The notes beneath the pieces are model-generated. The model worked only from the letters and a program-made list of their open reading frames with translations, made no database searches and was not told where the DNA came from. A DNA stretch of 64,000 nt from Lachnospiraceae bacterium UBA7160 (GTDB lineage Bacteria; Bacillota; Clostridia; Lachnospirales; Lachnospiraceae): the NCBI GenBank assembly GCA_002491565.1, contig DKWE01000045.1:4975-68974 (forward strand), given 5' to 3'. Both the position numbers and the translations under genes were made by a program. Every line of letters begins with the position of its first letter. Positions within the stretch are counted from its first letter, which is position 1. Below are positions 53,709 through 61,399 of this stretch, one piece after another.

Positions 53709-53788
53709 CATCCGAACACATTATCCACTCACAGGCCCCTTGGTGTAGCCCCCTACAGGTCCTTCCCCTAAGCACTGTGAGCCGGATG
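53709..53788 (-). other. unidentified folded element upstream of recG
   Basis: Outer stem CATCCG (53709-53714) with CGGATG (53783-53788), inner stem CTCACAG (53728-53734) with CTGTGAG (53775-53781), and in between a small TGTAG/CTACA hairpin. On the minus strand the single-stranded parts contain G runs (GGGG, GGGGG, GGGG). It lies about 55 bases before the recG ATG. It matches no riboswitch class I can recall. It could be a regulatory RNA or just an inverted repeat. Confidence 0.4.
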
Positions 53789-53814
53789 ATGCTGGTTAGC
53801 GAAAACATATTGGT

Positions 53815-53858
53815 TCAGCCGGCAATCTCGAGTGTGTACTCCCCGATTAGCCGGCTGA
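53815..53858 (-). terminator. probable terminator of fakA
   Basis: TCAGCCGGC and AATC face GATTA and GCCGGCTGA, a 13-pair stem with one bulge just past the fakA stop. The minus-strand tail (ACCAATATGTTTT) is only moderately T-rich. Confidence 0.55.
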
Positions 53859-53874
53859 TTGTAACGGTTCTACA

Positions 53875-55584
53875 TTATTCTACGCTGAGCATGTAGTAGT
53901 AAATCGGCTGTCCTCCGTAATTCAGCTCAACATCGCAGTCCGGATACTGCTCTGTAACCTTCGCACAGAGCGCCTCTGCTTCTTCCTCTCTCATATCCTC
54001 GCCGTAGTAAATACTGATCAGCTCGGACTCCTCATCCACCAGTGCGGAAAGCGTATCCATCGCAACTGCATCGATCTCCTTGCCGACTGCGAGAATGGAG
54101 TGGTCCCCGATTCCCATAATGTCCCCGGCTTGGATCGTCTTGTCATCCAGATGTGTATCACGTACTGCATAAGTAAGCTGTCCGGTCTTCACATGCGCAA
54201 TCTCCTCTTCCATCGCCTTTGCATTTTCCTCCGGCGATTTTTCCGGAACATAATTGATCACCGCTGTAATGCCCTGCGGGACCGTCTTGGTCGGGATGAC
54301 GAGAATCTTCTTCTCCTCTGTCAGATCCCTCGCCTGATTCGCCGCCAGAATGATATTTTTATTGTTCGGGAGGATAAAGATTGTCTCAGCATTCACCTTC
54401 TCAATCGCATTCAGCATATCCTCGGTACTCGGGTTCATCGTCTGTCCGCCCTCAATCAGATAATCTACACCAAGATCATGGAAAATATCCGCGATCCCTT
54501 CTCCGACGGACACAGAAATAAAGCCGACCGGCTTCCGCTGCTTCAAAAGCTCTGCCTCCTGCTCTTTTTTCTTTTTCTCCGCCTCCAGCCGCTCTGCTTC
54601 CTTTTTTTCTGCTTCCTTGAAAAGCTTTTCGCGATGCTCCTCCCGCATGTTGTCGATCTTCATGCTTGTCAGAGAGCCGTAGGTCAATGCGCGCTGGATG
54701 GCAAGTCCCGGATCATTCGTGTGCACATGCACCTTGACGATTCCATCATCTGAGACAACTACAATCGAGTCGCCGATGGACTCCAGATAACCTTTAAAGG
54801 CAAGTTTGGTCTCTTCTGTATACTCCTTCTCAAGCAAAATGATAAATTCCGTACAGTAGCCATACCGGATTTCCCGGGGTTCCTGTCCGGCCTCCATCTG
54901 GCTGTCTGCTTCTGGTACGGACTCTGCTGCCCGCACAGTTTCTTCCCCGTACCCTGTCTCGCGGCCGCAAAATGCGTCGAACGCGCCTTTCAGCACCTGC
55001 AGAAGTCCCTGTCCGCCGGAATCTACCACGCCTGCCTCCTTCAGCACAGGAAGCAGCTCCGGAGTCTGATTCAACACTTCCTCGCTCCGCTGGATCACAG
55101 TTTCCATCAGCTCCTCGAGTCCGATATCCGGATTCTCTTCGAGCAGCTCCGCTGCCTTCTCCGCTCCGCCGCGAGCCACTGTCAGGATCGTTCCTTCCTT
55201 TGGCTTCATGACCGCTTTGTAGGCAGTCTCCACTGCTTTCTGGAGTGCTGCGACCAGCACTGCAGTCGTAATCTCCTGCTCAGTACGGATGACCTTGGTA
55301 AAACCACGCAGCAACTGGGAGAGAATGACACCGGAATTGCCGCGCGCGCCGCGCAGGGAGCCGGAAGAAACCGCTTTTGCAAGACTTTCCATTGTGAGAG
55401 GCTCCAATGCAGATACCTCTTTTGCAGCAGACATGATCGTCAGGGTCATATTGGTTCCCGTATCACCGTCCGGCACAGGGAATACATTCAGTTCATTTAT
55501 CCATTCCTTTTTCGCTTCCAGATTTCTTGCTCCTGCAAGGAACATTTTCGCGCACAGGACTGCATCGATTGTATTTATTTTCAC
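53875..55584 (-). CDS. fakA: fatty acid kinase-like protein FakA (DAK2 domain)
   Basis: The 569-residue protein has an N-terminal DAK2 kinase domain (NVFPVPDGDTGTNMTLT, with the Asp metal ligands), a middle domain and a C-terminal DegV-like/EDD-related part. FakA phosphorylates fatty acids handed over by FakB; no fakB is in this window. The start is the GTG at 55584, nine bases behind AAGGAGG, rather than an upstream start that overlaps the Asp23 gene. It is paired with an Asp23 gene, the usual arrangement. Confidence 0.92.
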   Translation of the reverse strand: MKINTIDAVLCAKMFLAGARNLEAKKEWINELNVFPVPDGDTGTNMTLTIMSAAKEVSALEPLTMESLAKAVSSGSLRGARGNSGVILSQLLRGFTKVIRTEQEITTAVLVAALQKAVETAYKAVMKPKEGTILTVARGGAEKAAELLEENPDIGLEELMETVIQRSEEVLNQTPELLPVLKEAGVVDSGGQGLLQVLKGAFDAFCGRETGYGEETVRAAESVPEADSQMEAGQEPREIRYGYCTEFIILLEKEYTEETKLAFKGYLESIGDSIVVVSDDGIVKVHVHTNDPGLAIQRALTYGSLTSMKIDNMREEHREKLFKEAEKKEAERLEAEKKKKEQEAELLKQRKPVGFISVSVGEGIADIFHDLGVDYLIEGGQTMNPSTEDMLNAIEKVNAETIFILPNNKNIILAANQARDLTEEKKILVIPTKTVPQGITAVINYVPEKSPEENAKAMEEEIAHVKTGQLTYAVRDTHLDDKTIQAGDIMGIGDHSILAVGKEIDAVAMDTLSALVDEESELISIYYGEDMREEEAEALCAKVTEQYPDCDVELNYGGQPIYYYMLSVE

Positions 55585-55597
55585 GGTTTGTTCCTCC

Positions 55598-55954
55598 TTA
55601 ATCAATCACTCGTACGCCTTCAACGTACATATTGATTTTTTCAACCTCCATACCAGTGAACTCTTCAACCCGGTACTTCACGTTGCCGAACAGATTATCC
55701 GCAACCGCGGAAATGCTGACTCCATAGGAAACGATGACGTGAAAATCTATGGTAATCCGGTTATCTTCTATCTTCACATTGAGCCCATGCTCTAAGCTGT
55801 CTTTTTTCAAAAGGCGGACCAGCCCGTCCTTCATATTGATAATTGCCATCCCAACGATTCCAAAGCACTCAACGGCTACGCTGCCTGCATACGTCGCGAT
55901 AACGTTCGGATCGATTACGATTGAGCCAAGCTCATTGCTCATACGTCCTTTCAT
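55598..55954 (-). CDS. Asp23/Gls24-family envelope stress protein
   Basis: The 118-residue protein resembles YloU: GSIVIDPNVIATYAG, VECFGIVGMA, then KIEDNRITIDFHVIVSYG and a C-terminal VNIYVEGVRV-like strand. Proteins of this family act near the membrane in envelope homeostasis. The start is placed at ATG 55954 (GGAGG nine bases upstream); a second ATG four codons later is possible. It is 13 bases upstream of fakA. Confidence 0.92.
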   Translation of the reverse strand: MKGRMSNELGSIVIDPNVIATYAGSVAVECFGIVGMAIINMKDGLVRLLKKDSLEHGLNVKIEDNRITIDFHVIVSYGVSISAVADNLFGNVKYRVEEFTGMEVEKINMYVEGVRVID

Positions 55955-56129
55955 ATAACAGAACCTCCATCTCATAAAGGAAACTTATCCTGATATTTCA
56001 GCTGCACAGATGCGCACAGCTATTGTTCACAGCCATTTTGGCTGCAAACAATAACACGCTTCGCAATGCACACAAAATGCGTGAAGCACGTATTTTGGCG
56101 CTGCTGCCCTCGGGATTTTCGCGCACTCT

Positions 56130-56154
56130 GCACGAAAACGCCTCGCGGGACAGT
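56130..56154 (+). repeat. dispersed repeat, copy C
   Basis: GCACGAAAACGCCTCGCGGG then ACAGT, matching copy B in 23 of 25 bases, with GGGATTTTCGC ahead of it as in copy B. A near-perfect hairpin, CAAAATGCGTG with CACGTATTTTG, lies at about 56075-56099. Between this and the rpmB promoter I see no gene in the 374-base gap 55976-56349. Confidence 0.65.
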
Positions 56155-56257
56155 GGAGGCGTGACCAGTAACGCGCACAGCTACTCTTCTATTCTACCAG
56201 AAAATTACGGAAAAGCAACGAGAGATTAAAAAAAATTATTTTTCGGGAAATTTCTAC

Positions 56258-56286
56258 TTGCAAATGCCCTGCACATCTGATAAAAT
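56258..56286 (+). promoter_or_regulatory. promoter of rpmB
   Basis: TTGCAA, 17 bases, TAAAAT; a transcript start near 56293 leaves a leader of about 57 bases. Confidence 0.8.
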
Positions 56287-56349
56287 ACTTTTGCTGTGAG
56301 TCTACAATATCATACTTGTAGGCTTAATATTTGTCAAGGAGGTGCGATT

Positions 56350-56538
56350 ATGGCTAAGTGTGCTATTTGTGATAAAGCGGTTCATTTCGGAAACAATGTG
56401 AGCCATTCCCACAGAAGAAGCAATCGGATTTGGAAATCCAACATCAAGCATGTGAAAGTAAAGGTTGGCGACGGAGCAGCGAAGAAGATGTACGTTTGTA
56501 CAGCATGCCTCAGATCCGGCAAAGTGGAGAGAGCGTAA
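56350..56538 (+). CDS. rpmB: 50S ribosomal protein L28
   Basis: The 62-residue L28 reads MAKCAICDKAVHFGNNVSHS, with two Cys near the N-terminus and a second pair at CTACLRSGK, so it is the zinc-binding (C+) form. ATG 56350 lies behind AAGGAGGTGCG; the longer frame begins upstream of the promoter and is rejected. It is divergent from the Asp23-fakA unit, as usual in Firmicutes. Confidence 0.97.
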   Translation: MAKCAICDKAVHFGNNVSHSHRRSNRIWKSNIKHVKVKVGDGAAKKMYVCTACLRSGKVERA

Positions 56539-56572
56539 TCGGATTCCCGAGAGTTCCTATTGTTCATGACAG

Positions 56573-56605
56573 ACAGGCTGTCCGTATTGGATAGCCTGTT
56601 TTTTG
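56573..56605 (+). terminator. terminator of rpmB
   Basis: ACAGGCTGTCC and GGATAGCCTGT form an 11-position stem (one G-T) with a five-base loop and TTTTTTG tail. Confidence 0.9.
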
Positions 56606-56800
56606 TTCCGGTCATGGTAAAAGTGCAATTTATGCCAATGCTGCCCCATGTGAGTACCCGGAACACGCTTTTATTCCCGCGAGCAACGAGTCAAGTAGCC
56701 ATGCATGCAAGGTTATGACGGTGCTGTGTGATACCCCATTGCTTGCAGCGGGGGCTTTGATTCGATGAGTAAAGAAGCTGTCAAACAAAAATCAGCATGT

Positions 56801-56938
56801 TCAGCAGCAAAACAGATTGTATCCTAACAACAGAAATAAAAGGACGATTACAACACACCAAAATATATCCGCGATGAAAAGGCCGATCAAAATGCCGATG
56901 GCGATACAGAAGAACGTATACCCGATCAATTTCCGCAT
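56801..56938 (-). CDS. 45-residue membrane peptide
   Basis: The small frame begins MRKLIGYTFFCIAIGILIGL and ends GYNLFCC. It holds two close hydrophobic segments (about residues 5-22 and 26-42). I recall similarly short clostridial membrane proteins with this Arg-Lys start and double-Cys end, but no function. It starts four bases after the preceding 34-residue frame, so the two may be expressed together. The ribosome site is weak, suggesting coupling. Confidence 0.6.
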   Translation of the reverse strand: MRKLIGYTFFCIAIGILIGLFIADIFWCVVIVLLFLLLGYNLFCC

Positions 56939-56941
56939 GAT

Positions 56942-57046
56942 TTATTCTGCGCCACAGCCACCGCATGCTCCACCATTCTGGAGCAAAAACTGCCGCCGGA
57001 CCGCAGACCCCTTTTCCATAGTATATGCAGAAACTGCCGGATGCAT
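56942..57046 (-). CDS. 34-residue peptide with Cys-rich C-terminus
   Basis: The frame starts MHPAVSAYTMEKGS behind AGGAG and ends in GGACGGCGAE, with Cys at 28 and 31. It is too short for a domain assignment. The Gly-Cys-Gly-Gly-Cys end could bind metal or be a modification site, but neither is shown. It is followed directly by the membrane peptide and lies downstream of a terminator, so it probably has a separate transcript. Confidence 0.45.
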   Translation of the reverse strand: MHPAVSAYTMEKGSAVRRQFLLQNGGACGGCGAE

Positions 57047-57155
57047 GCCGGCTCCTGCCAGATCTTCCCACCGGACGTTACAGCCAAGCCAGTCCCACGT
57101 CTATACTCCGTTTTGATCTGCGCGAACCATGTGCCACCGGCGCAAAGCGCCTCGC

Positions 57156-57204
57156 AAAAGAAGAGGAATCCGCGGGCTCCTGCCCCACTTTTTCCTCTTC
57201 TTTT
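57156..57204 (-). terminator. terminator after gerW
   Basis: AAAAGAAGAGGAA and TTCCTCTTCTTTT form a perfect 13-pair stem around a 23-base loop, ending in TTTTGCG on the minus strand, ten bases past the gerW stop. Confidence 0.82.
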
Positions 57205-57213
57205 AGCAGGTCA

Positions 57214-57624
57214 TTAAAATGTGATCTCCTCTTCAGAGGCTGCATGAATCGCTTCTTCCACCTCCGGGTCCGGAGACTCCTTTGTCGCAGCCGCACGTCC
57301 TGGCACAAACTTATTCACAAAATCCGGTACCATGTCCAGAATCTTGGCAGCCATATCCTGATTCTTGACGCTGACCAGCTTTGTTGTACCGTTTTGAATC
57401 ACCAGCACCGCATTCGGGGAAATCTTTCCGCCCATGCCGCCGCCACCGCTGTTCTTTTTCTCCTCTGATTTTGCAGATGCCGCAACTCCGAAGGATACGT
57501 CAACCAGAGGAAGGATAATCGTATCTCCTACTTTAATCGCATCACCTACTACGGTTTTTGTTGTGATGAAATTTTCCATGCCTTTAAACAAGGATTCTAC
57601 TGTAGTCTGGAAATTCTCTGCCAT
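57214..57624 (-). CDS. gerW: GerW-family sporulation protein (YtfJ-like)
   Basis: The 136-residue protein has NFQTTVESLFKGMENFITT, a central VGDAIKVGDTIILPLVDVS, a Gly-rich GGGGMGGKISPNAVLV, and the end typical of YtfJ. GerW is needed for spore germination response in Bacillus. The start is ATG 57624; an earlier ATG lies on its ribosome site AAAGGAG. It begins six bases after the DUF2953 gene, so they form one unit. Confidence 0.9.
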   Translation of the reverse strand: MAENFQTTVESLFKGMENFITTKTVVGDAIKVGDTIILPLVDVSFGVAASAKSEEKKNSGGGGMGGKISPNAVLVIQNGTTKLVSVKNQDMAAKILDMVPDFVNKFVPGRAAATKESPDPEVEEAIHAASEEEITF

Positions 57625-57629
57625 CTCTT

Positions 57630-58748
57630 TCATACTCCTTTCGTTCTTACTCGTTTTATAAATCTTCTCAGTTTCTGATTCCGGAACAAATGCCATGCGG
57701 TACGAACCGCGTGTACACTTCGAATATGGCCGGCAAATACCAGCTCCGTTTCGATAAATCTCTCATTAAAGTCTGGCTCAATGGACAACTGCGCTTTCGC
57801 CGGAAGCAGCAGATAGAGCAATCCGGTCAGTTCCCCGGTGGAAGCCGGGTCCCCGGTACCAAACTTCAGATAGCCCTGGATACGGCGCGGCACATAGTGG
57901 CGCAGCAGAATAAGCAGCTCTTCCCAGCCGTCTCCGAGCAGCTCCCGGACCTCGTACTCTTCCATCAGCGTCAATACCTGCTCCAGCTTGTCCGGAACCG
58001 CTCTGGCATTCTGCTGCGCCTTCGTCACCGCAGCCCATAGCTGCTTTCCTTTTTGACTGATCCCCGGCAGAATATCCATCAGACGTTTCCAGATCCTGCA
58101 GATCCTTTCTGGAAGCAGGGAAATCTGCTCCGACAAAGCCCGCAGCCGTTCCCGGATGGATCTTTTTGATGTATTCGGTATTCCATCCGGATTTTGTTCT
58201 TCCGGGCTGCCCTCCTGCGCAGAGTCCGGACTTTTCTCGTCCGGGCCGTCCTCCCACGCAGAGTCCGGACTTTTCTCACCCAGGCCGCCCTCCTGTGCAG
58301 AGTCCGAAACTTTCTCATCCGGGCTGCTCTCCTGCGCGGAGTCTGGATCTTTCCGCATGGAACCGGAAGCATCCGGACCTGGCCTGTCCTTTTTCACCCC
58401 GGCTTGTTTCCGGCGCAGCGTCCTCCTGTTCCTGGTTCCTTCCCGCCTTCGTCTCAACCCGCTCAGCTTTTTCAAAAGAGCCAGGTATCTGCCAAGGGGA
58501 ATTCCAAACAGGAAAATTTCCATACTGCGGCTCCCCGTCCGCACGTCCACCTCCAGACGCGCAGTCAGAAGATGCAGCAGCCAGCCCACACGGAGCCTGG
58601 CCGCGCACGCCTGTTCTGTCTTGGTGATCTCTCCCCGGTAACGCACAGGAGAGAATAGTATGGCTGCTGCCACTGCCAGAAGGAGCACCAGCACAGCCAG
58701 GAGTAATATCCCTATCCATTTCAGTATGCCCAGAATCACATGCAGCAT
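57630..58748 (-). CDS. DUF2953-family membrane protein
   Basis: The 372-residue protein opens with a membrane helix (about residues 8-32), then SPVRYRGEITKTEQACAARLRV, typical of DUF2953. The middle (about 100-200) is a variable low-complexity linker with four copies of a 13-residue Ser/Asp/Gln/Glu unit (SAQE, then EK-PD). The C-terminal half has SIEPDFNERFIETELVFAGHIR. In Bacillus, YtfI-type DUF2953 proteins are paired with GerW/YtfJ, and this pair is kept here. The function is unknown, probably sporulation-related. Confidence 0.85.
   Translation of the reverse strand: MLHVILGILKWIGILLLAVLVLLLAVAAAILFSPVRYRGEITKTEQACAARLRVGWLLHLLTARLEVDVRTGSRSMEIFLFGIPLGRYLALLKKLSGLRRRREGTRNRRTLRRKQAGVKKDRPGPDASGSMRKDPDSAQESSPDEKVSDSAQEGGLGEKSPDSAWEDGPDEKSPDSAQEGSPEEQNPDGIPNTSKRSIRERLRALSEQISLLPERICRIWKRLMDILPGISQKGKQLWAAVTKAQQNARAVPDKLEQVLTLMEEYEVRELLGDGWEELLILLRHYVPRRIQGYLKFGTGDPASTGELTGLLYLLLPAKAQLSIEPDFNERFIETELVFAGHIRSVHAVRTAWHLFRNQKLRRFIKRVRTKGV
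58190..58350. repeat. 39-bp tandem repeats in the DUF2953 gene
   Basis: About four in-frame copies of a 39-base unit containing CCTCCTGCGCAGAGTCCGGA on the plus strand, with scattered changes. It encodes the acidic 13-residue repeat linker of the DUF2953 protein. Confidence 0.75.
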
Positions 58749-58840
58749 ATGCCTAATTCTCCTCCTGAAATTAAAATTACACGATCTGTCACTATATAGT
58801 TATAGGCGGACCTGAAAAGCATTCTGCATGATTGGTCCGC

Positions 58841-59164
58841 TTATTTCACAAACGTTGTACCGGCAAAGAAACTGCGGATATCTGCGGTCCCGGTCAGGCG
58901 GTATACATCGCCGGCAATCTGGCAGACCACCTGCCGCGCTTCCGACATGCCGCCGGCAAGTCCGACAATCAACGTCTCTTTGTTTCGTTCCGCCTGTTTC
59001 CGGTAAACAGCCGGTGATAAGATCTCCAGCTGATTATCCGGCCCGGACGGCAGAGCGATCAGATACACCCGGGGAACCGGAACTCCATCCTCGATCCGGC
59101 GCATCAGATCATCCTTTCTCTTTTCTGCAGTTTTGCCAAAATATGGATTCCGATACCAATTCAT
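58841..59164 (-). CDS. conserved hypothetical protein, 107 residues
   Basis: I do not recognise a named family. ATG 59164 (MNWYRNPYFGKTAEKRKDDL) lies behind GGGGAAG; the open frame extends 35 codons further without cues. The rest reads as alternating strands and helices, with PRVYLIALPSGPDNQLEI and GLAGGMSEARQVVCQIAGDVY. There is no signal peptide or membrane helix. It sits between the NUDIX and DUF2953 genes on the same strand and could be a late part of that transcript. Confidence 0.7.
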   Translation of the reverse strand: MNWYRNPYFGKTAEKRKDDLMRRIEDGVPVPRVYLIALPSGPDNQLEILSPAVYRKQAERNKETLIVGLAGGMSEARQVVCQIAGDVYRLTGTADIRSFFAGTTFVK

Positions 59165-59291
59165 CGTACTTCCCCTTACGATTTCTAAAGAACTTCGTTT
59201 CCAGCCCGTGGTTGTGCCTGCAAAGCAGGCATTCGAATCAAGATAGAAAAGCCGAAATCCCGCCGCCAAGCGAAATCCCGGCCTCTCGTGG

Positions 59292-59744
59292 CTAAAAGTA
59301 TTTTCGGTTGCCCCAAAGATTATTCTTTTTCAGGTTCAGATATTCCCCGTACGCCTTCTCCAGAATCATCTTCTCATTTGAAAACTTCAGGAGATGATAC
59401 GCCTCATGAAATTTGTAATACCCTGAGTCTACAAAATACTCCTCCCGCTGTGGTTTGCTGTAGTAGCTGTCGGCCATCATCAGATACCAGTGTACATCCT
59501 TCGAAACTGTGTCCTCCGGTACGTTAAACGTGTACTGGCTCTTTCCAATATACTTGATAATGGATGCGCGCACGCCCGTCTCTTCAAGCACCTCTCTGGT
59601 CGCAGTCTCCTTAAAATCCTCACCTTCCTCAACGGTCCCTTTCGGCAGAACCCAGCCCTCATACTTGTTCTTGTAGCTCTTATATAGAACAAGTATCTTC
59701 CCTCGGAATATCACCACACCGCCACAGCTTGTTGCCTCGATCAA
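59292..59744 (-). CDS. NUDIX hydrolase
   Basis: The 150-residue protein carries the full Nudix box, GTVEEGEDFKETATREVLEE then TG, after WVLPKG. It hydrolyses a nucleoside diphosphate linked to another group; the substrate is not readable. I place the start at the TTG at 59744, seven bases behind AGGAGG, because a strong promoter (59792-59820) initiates at about 59785, inside the longer frame. That makes the ATG at 59792 impossible on this transcript. Confidence 0.88.
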   Translation of the reverse strand: MIEATSCGGVVIFRGKILVLYKSYKNKYEGWVLPKGTVEEGEDFKETATREVLEETGVRASIIKYIGKSQYTFNVPEDTVSKDVHWYLMMADSYYSKPQREEYFVDSGYYKFHEAYHLLKFSNEKMILEKAYGEYLNLKKNNLWGNRKYF

Positions 59745-59791
59745 TGCAATCCCTCCTGTTCGCGTTGTGAAACTTAATATGCACTGATCCA

Positions 59792-59820
59792 AGTATAACT
59801 CTTTTTTTCACACAGCGCAA
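59792..59820 (-). promoter_or_regulatory. promoter of the NUDIX gene
   Basis: On the minus strand: TTGCGC, 17 bases, TATACT. It lies in the 90-base gap after the penicillin-binding protein gene. Confidence 0.7.
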
Positions 59821-59836
59821 GGAAAAAGTACGGTGT

Positions 59837-61399
59837 TTAGTTTTCTTTTATACTATAGTAGGTCTGAAATACCTGCGCGGCAATCGGCACCGCCGTCTGA
59901 CTGCCAGTGCCTCCATCCTCTGCGATTACTGCCACCACCAGGTCCGGATCGTACACATTCGAAAAGCCGACAAACCAGGAATGCGTGCCCTCATTGCCGT
60001 TCGCGCCGTATTCTGCAGATCCGGTTTTCCCGGCCGCTGTGAAGCCGTACCAGCTAAGTTCTGTCGCTGTTCCGCCCGCTACCGTCTCCTTCATCATCTC
60101 CGTCAGAATCCGTGACTCCTCGGTCGTCATTACCCGTTTATATTTTGCAGGAGCCGTCTTCGACACCAGGACACCGTCCACTGCCTCAATGTGATCCACC
60201 AGGTAAGGCTTCATCATAATTCCGCCATTCGCGATGGCTGCCGTAAGCAATGCCATATGCAGCGGCGTGACAAGCGTATTGCCCTGTCCGATCGCAGTCG
60301 TCATCTCTTCCCCGTAAGAGGAATCCTCATTCAATACAAACTGAGAGGTGCTGTGCTGCAGCGTGGTTGGAAGTGCTTTATTAAACAGTAATTCCTCGCA
60401 CATAGAATGGAATTCCCTGTCATCCAGGTTCAGTCCGATCTGTGCAAACGCTGCATTGCAGGAATGCGCAAATGCGCCCTCCAGATCCACCTTGCCGTGA
60501 ACGGTACTATTGTAGCAACGGATCGTGACATCGTTGACTGTGAGCTGCGAGTTGCAGTCGAAACTGAATTTTTTATAATCTATCGGGCGCTGCCGCATGT
60601 ACGCGAGAGTCGTCAGTATTTTGAAGGTGGAGCCTGGCGGGTACAGGCCCTGCGTCGCGCGGTTGAGCAGTACACTGCTCGAGCTGTCCGTGATCACGCT
60701 CTCCCAGATTTCCCCGATTACATTTGGGTCATAATCCGGCTTTGATACCATCGCCAGAATTTTCCCGGTTTTCGGCTCCAGCGCGATCACCGCGCCATTG
60801 TAGGACCCAAGTGCCTGGTAAGCGGAATTCTGCAGCGTCGCATTCAGCGTGACGACAACCGTATCCCCCATCGTCTTCCTGTCATTCTGATCCTTCAGCT
60901 GAGTAAGCACAGAAGCATGGGAATCCAGAAGATCATTGCTGCAATACGATTCCAGCCCGGACTTTCCATTGGTCGAATACCCAATAACATGAGCAAATAT
61001 ATTGGCGTATGGATAGACTCTGGTCTCTGTTCCGTCCTCATTGGTCTGTGTCTGAGCCAGCACGCTGCCATCCGAAGAAAGAATCGGTCCCCGAATGTAT
61101 TTATCGAGATTCGCATCGTGCTTCGTATTGTAGCGATTTGAATTCAGATCATCTGCACGGAACGCATTCAGGTAGATCACATACCCGATCATGAGCAGGA
61201 ACAGTGCAACGAACGTGTATGTCACGATCCCAAGCTCCGTATTCCGTCCTTTTCCCTGTGCTGGCTCCGGTTCCTGTTCAAACCGGATTTCTCGTACCCT
61301 TACCGGTACCTTTCGGGATCTTTTTTCCCCGGAACCAGCGCTTCCGGTGTTCTCCTCGCCCTGCTGTGTCTCCATACGGAGTTTCTTCTTCATATCCAT
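59837..61399 (-). CDS. penicillin-binding protein, transpeptidase (PBP2/FtsI-like)
   Basis: The 520-residue protein has a short cytoplasmic Arg/Lys/Glu-rich head, one membrane helix (about residues 53-75), a dimerisation region and a transpeptidase domain. The active-site Ser is in YPPGSTFKILTTLAYM, the second motif is SCN (AHSCNAAFAQ) and the third is KTGSAE. It cross-links peptidoglycan together with the partner FtsW/RodA polymerase. The start is ATG 61399 behind GGAGGAAGCT. This makes a 122-base overlap with the ftsW-type gene upstream, whose repeat tail runs over the start. A longer frame through that tail exists but is only a shadow. Confidence 0.93.
   Translation of the reverse strand: MDMKKKLRMETQQGEENTGSAGSGEKRSRKVPVRVREIRFEQEPEPAQGKGRNTELGIVTYTFVALFLLMIGYVIYLNAFRADDLNSNRYNTKHDANLDKYIRGPILSSDGSVLAQTQTNEDGTETRVYPYANIFAHVIGYSTNGKSGLESYCSNDLLDSHASVLTQLKDQNDRKTMGDTVVVTLNATLQNSAYQALGSYNGAVIALEPKTGKILAMVSKPDYDPNVIGEIWESVITDSSSSVLLNRATQGLYPPGSTFKILTTLAYMRQRPIDYKKFSFDCNSQLTVNDVTIRCYNSTVHGKVDLEGAFAHSCNAAFAQIGLNLDDREFHSMCEELLFNKALPTTLQHSTSQFVLNEDSSYGEEMTTAIGQGNTLVTPLHMALLTAAIANGGIMMKPYLVDHIEAVDGVLVSKTAPAKYKRVMTTEESRILTEMMKETVAGGTATELSWYGFTAAGKTGSAEYGANGNEGTHSWFVGFSNVYDPDLVVAVIAEDGGTGSQTAVPIAAQVFQTYYSIKEN

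Noticed and set aside
56781..57071. A 96-codon minus-strand frame spanning the two tiny genes
   Set aside because: It has no ribosome site or family cue; the 34- and 45-residue frames have better starts and sensible composition.
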